Assembly: GCA_003219345.1 (NCBI GenBank)
Contig: QHOP01000248.1
Span: 1-12,685, forward strand
Source of the DNA: Verrucomicrobiota bacterium
GTDB taxonomy: Bacteria > Verrucomicrobiota > Verrucomicrobiia > Limisphaerales > AV2
Direction: 5' to 3'
DNA length: 12,685 nucleotides
Positions 12,264 through 12,685 of this stretch are shown here, in pieces (position 1 is the first letter of the stretch; each line of letters begins with the position of its first letter). The translations under genes and the position numbers were made by a program. Below the pieces are notes generated by a model. It had not been told where the DNA came from and ran no database searches. It saw only the letters and a list, made by a program, of their open reading frames with translations.

Positions 12264-12685
12264 TCAATGCAACAGCTTGTACCCGACACCGTGCACGGTC
12301 AGCAGATGTTTCGGTTCGCTGCCGTTGTCGCCAAGTTTTTTTCGCAACTGCACGATGACTTGATCGAGCGTGCGGGTGGTGCCGTAGTAGTGGTAGCCCC
12401 AGACCTCGTTCAACAGGCGGTCGCGCGAGAGCACTTCGCCGGGATGGCCGTGGAAGAGTTGCAGCAGTTTCATTTCTTTCGCCGTCAATTCTTCCACGAC
12501 TTTGCCCCGTTTGAGCTGAAACGTTTTCGGATCAATGGTCGCATAGCCGATTTGGAACACCGCGCCGGCGGCGTCGCCTTCCGCAGGTTTCGCAACACGG
12601 CGCAGCAAGGCGTGAATGCGCGCCAACAGTTCGCGCACACCGAACGGCTTGGTGACGTAGTCGTCCGCGCCAAGGTCAAGGCCGA
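12264..12685 (-). CDS. OmpR/PhoB-family response regulator, N-terminus beyond window
   Basis: The frame is open from the right edge to the TGA at 12266-12264, giving about 140 residues of the C-terminal part. The visible start GLDLGADDYVTKPFGVRELLARI is the end of a receiver domain: the K in VTKPF is the conserved lysine of the phosphorylation site, and the phosphoacceptor aspartate lies beyond the window. A linker follows, then a winged-helix DNA-binding domain with LTAKEMKLLQLFHGHPGEVLSRDRLL, EVWG, the recognition helix RTLDQVIVQLRKKLGDNG and the wing LLTVHGVGYKL. The protein is a transcription regulator paired with a histidine kinase not seen here. It lies on the same strand as the B12 cluster, but a long leader with its own signals separates them. 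Downstream, a hairpin at 12246-12224 (GGCTTTGC / GCGAAGCC) lacks a T-run. Confidence 0.9.
   Translation of the reverse strand, partial: GLDLGADDYVTKPFGVRELLARIHALLRRVAKPAEGDAAGAVFQIGYATIDPKTFQLKRGKVVEELTAKEMKLLQLFHGHPGEVLSRDRLLNEVWGYHYYGTTRTLDQVIVQLRKKLGDNGSEPKHLLTVHGVGYKLLH

Noticed and set aside
1..12685. tRNA, rRNA, CRISPR array, IS element or phage integration site
   Set aside because: No cloverleaf, conserved rRNA segment, regularly spaced repeat, transposase or integrase motif was recognised on either strand.

Overview
The window looks like a chromosomal segment from a Verrucomicrobiota bacterium, probably of the Limisphaerales/Pedosphaerales type. This is inferred from four things: a prepilin-like protein with an H-X9-DG motif, a HEAT-like lineage protein opening with a YQDRPLSYWF-type motif, a secreted protein with the C-terminal YTLQRTADLQTW module, and degenerate inverted intergenic repeats that I associate with that group. 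No database search was possible. Base composition is GC-rich except for one clearly AT-richer gene at 1426-2001.

Left part (1-6401). A partial outer-membrane-like protein on the minus strand (1-785) diverges from a glyoxalase-I-like VOC protein (945-1352). A small membrane-anchored HEAT-like protein follows, with a 4-base overlap into an ATP-grasp protein (1998-2906). After an inverted repeat comes a folP-cdaA-cdaR-glmM run. It links dihydropteroate synthase, the c-di-AMP cyclase CdaA, its YbbR-domain partner CdaR, and phosphoglucosamine mutase for cell-wall precursor synthesis. folP is broken as written: a segment holding the MHMQG region is missing and the reading frame shifts. cdaR also looks shorter than a full YbbR domain. 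cdaA and glmM look intact.

Right part (6486-12263, all minus strand). This is the most interesting region. A cobalamin riboswitch (about 12106-11961) is followed by an intrinsic terminator (11861-11821). Below them lie a secreted concanavalin-like protein, a DUF71/COG2102 PP-loop protein, a DUF6580-like small membrane protein, a second and divergent DUF71 protein, a DUF1289 Cys-rich protein, and a BtuF-like cobalamin-binding domain joined to a Cys-rich CWC domain. The BtuF-CWC reading frame runs on without a stop into a prepilin-like module. Published comparative genomics had already predicted that some bacterial DUF71 proteins act in B12 salvage. A B12 riboswitch directly heading such a cluster, with two DUF71 paralogs, a BtuF-like domain and an uncharacterised secreted protein, makes a strong candidate for a poorly described B12 capture/salvage system. 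TonB receptor, BtuC and BtuD genes are not visible in the window.

The right edge holds the C-terminal part of an OmpR/PhoB-family response regulator, upstream of the riboswitch and on the same strand. I saw no tRNA, rRNA, CRISPR array, transposase or integrase.
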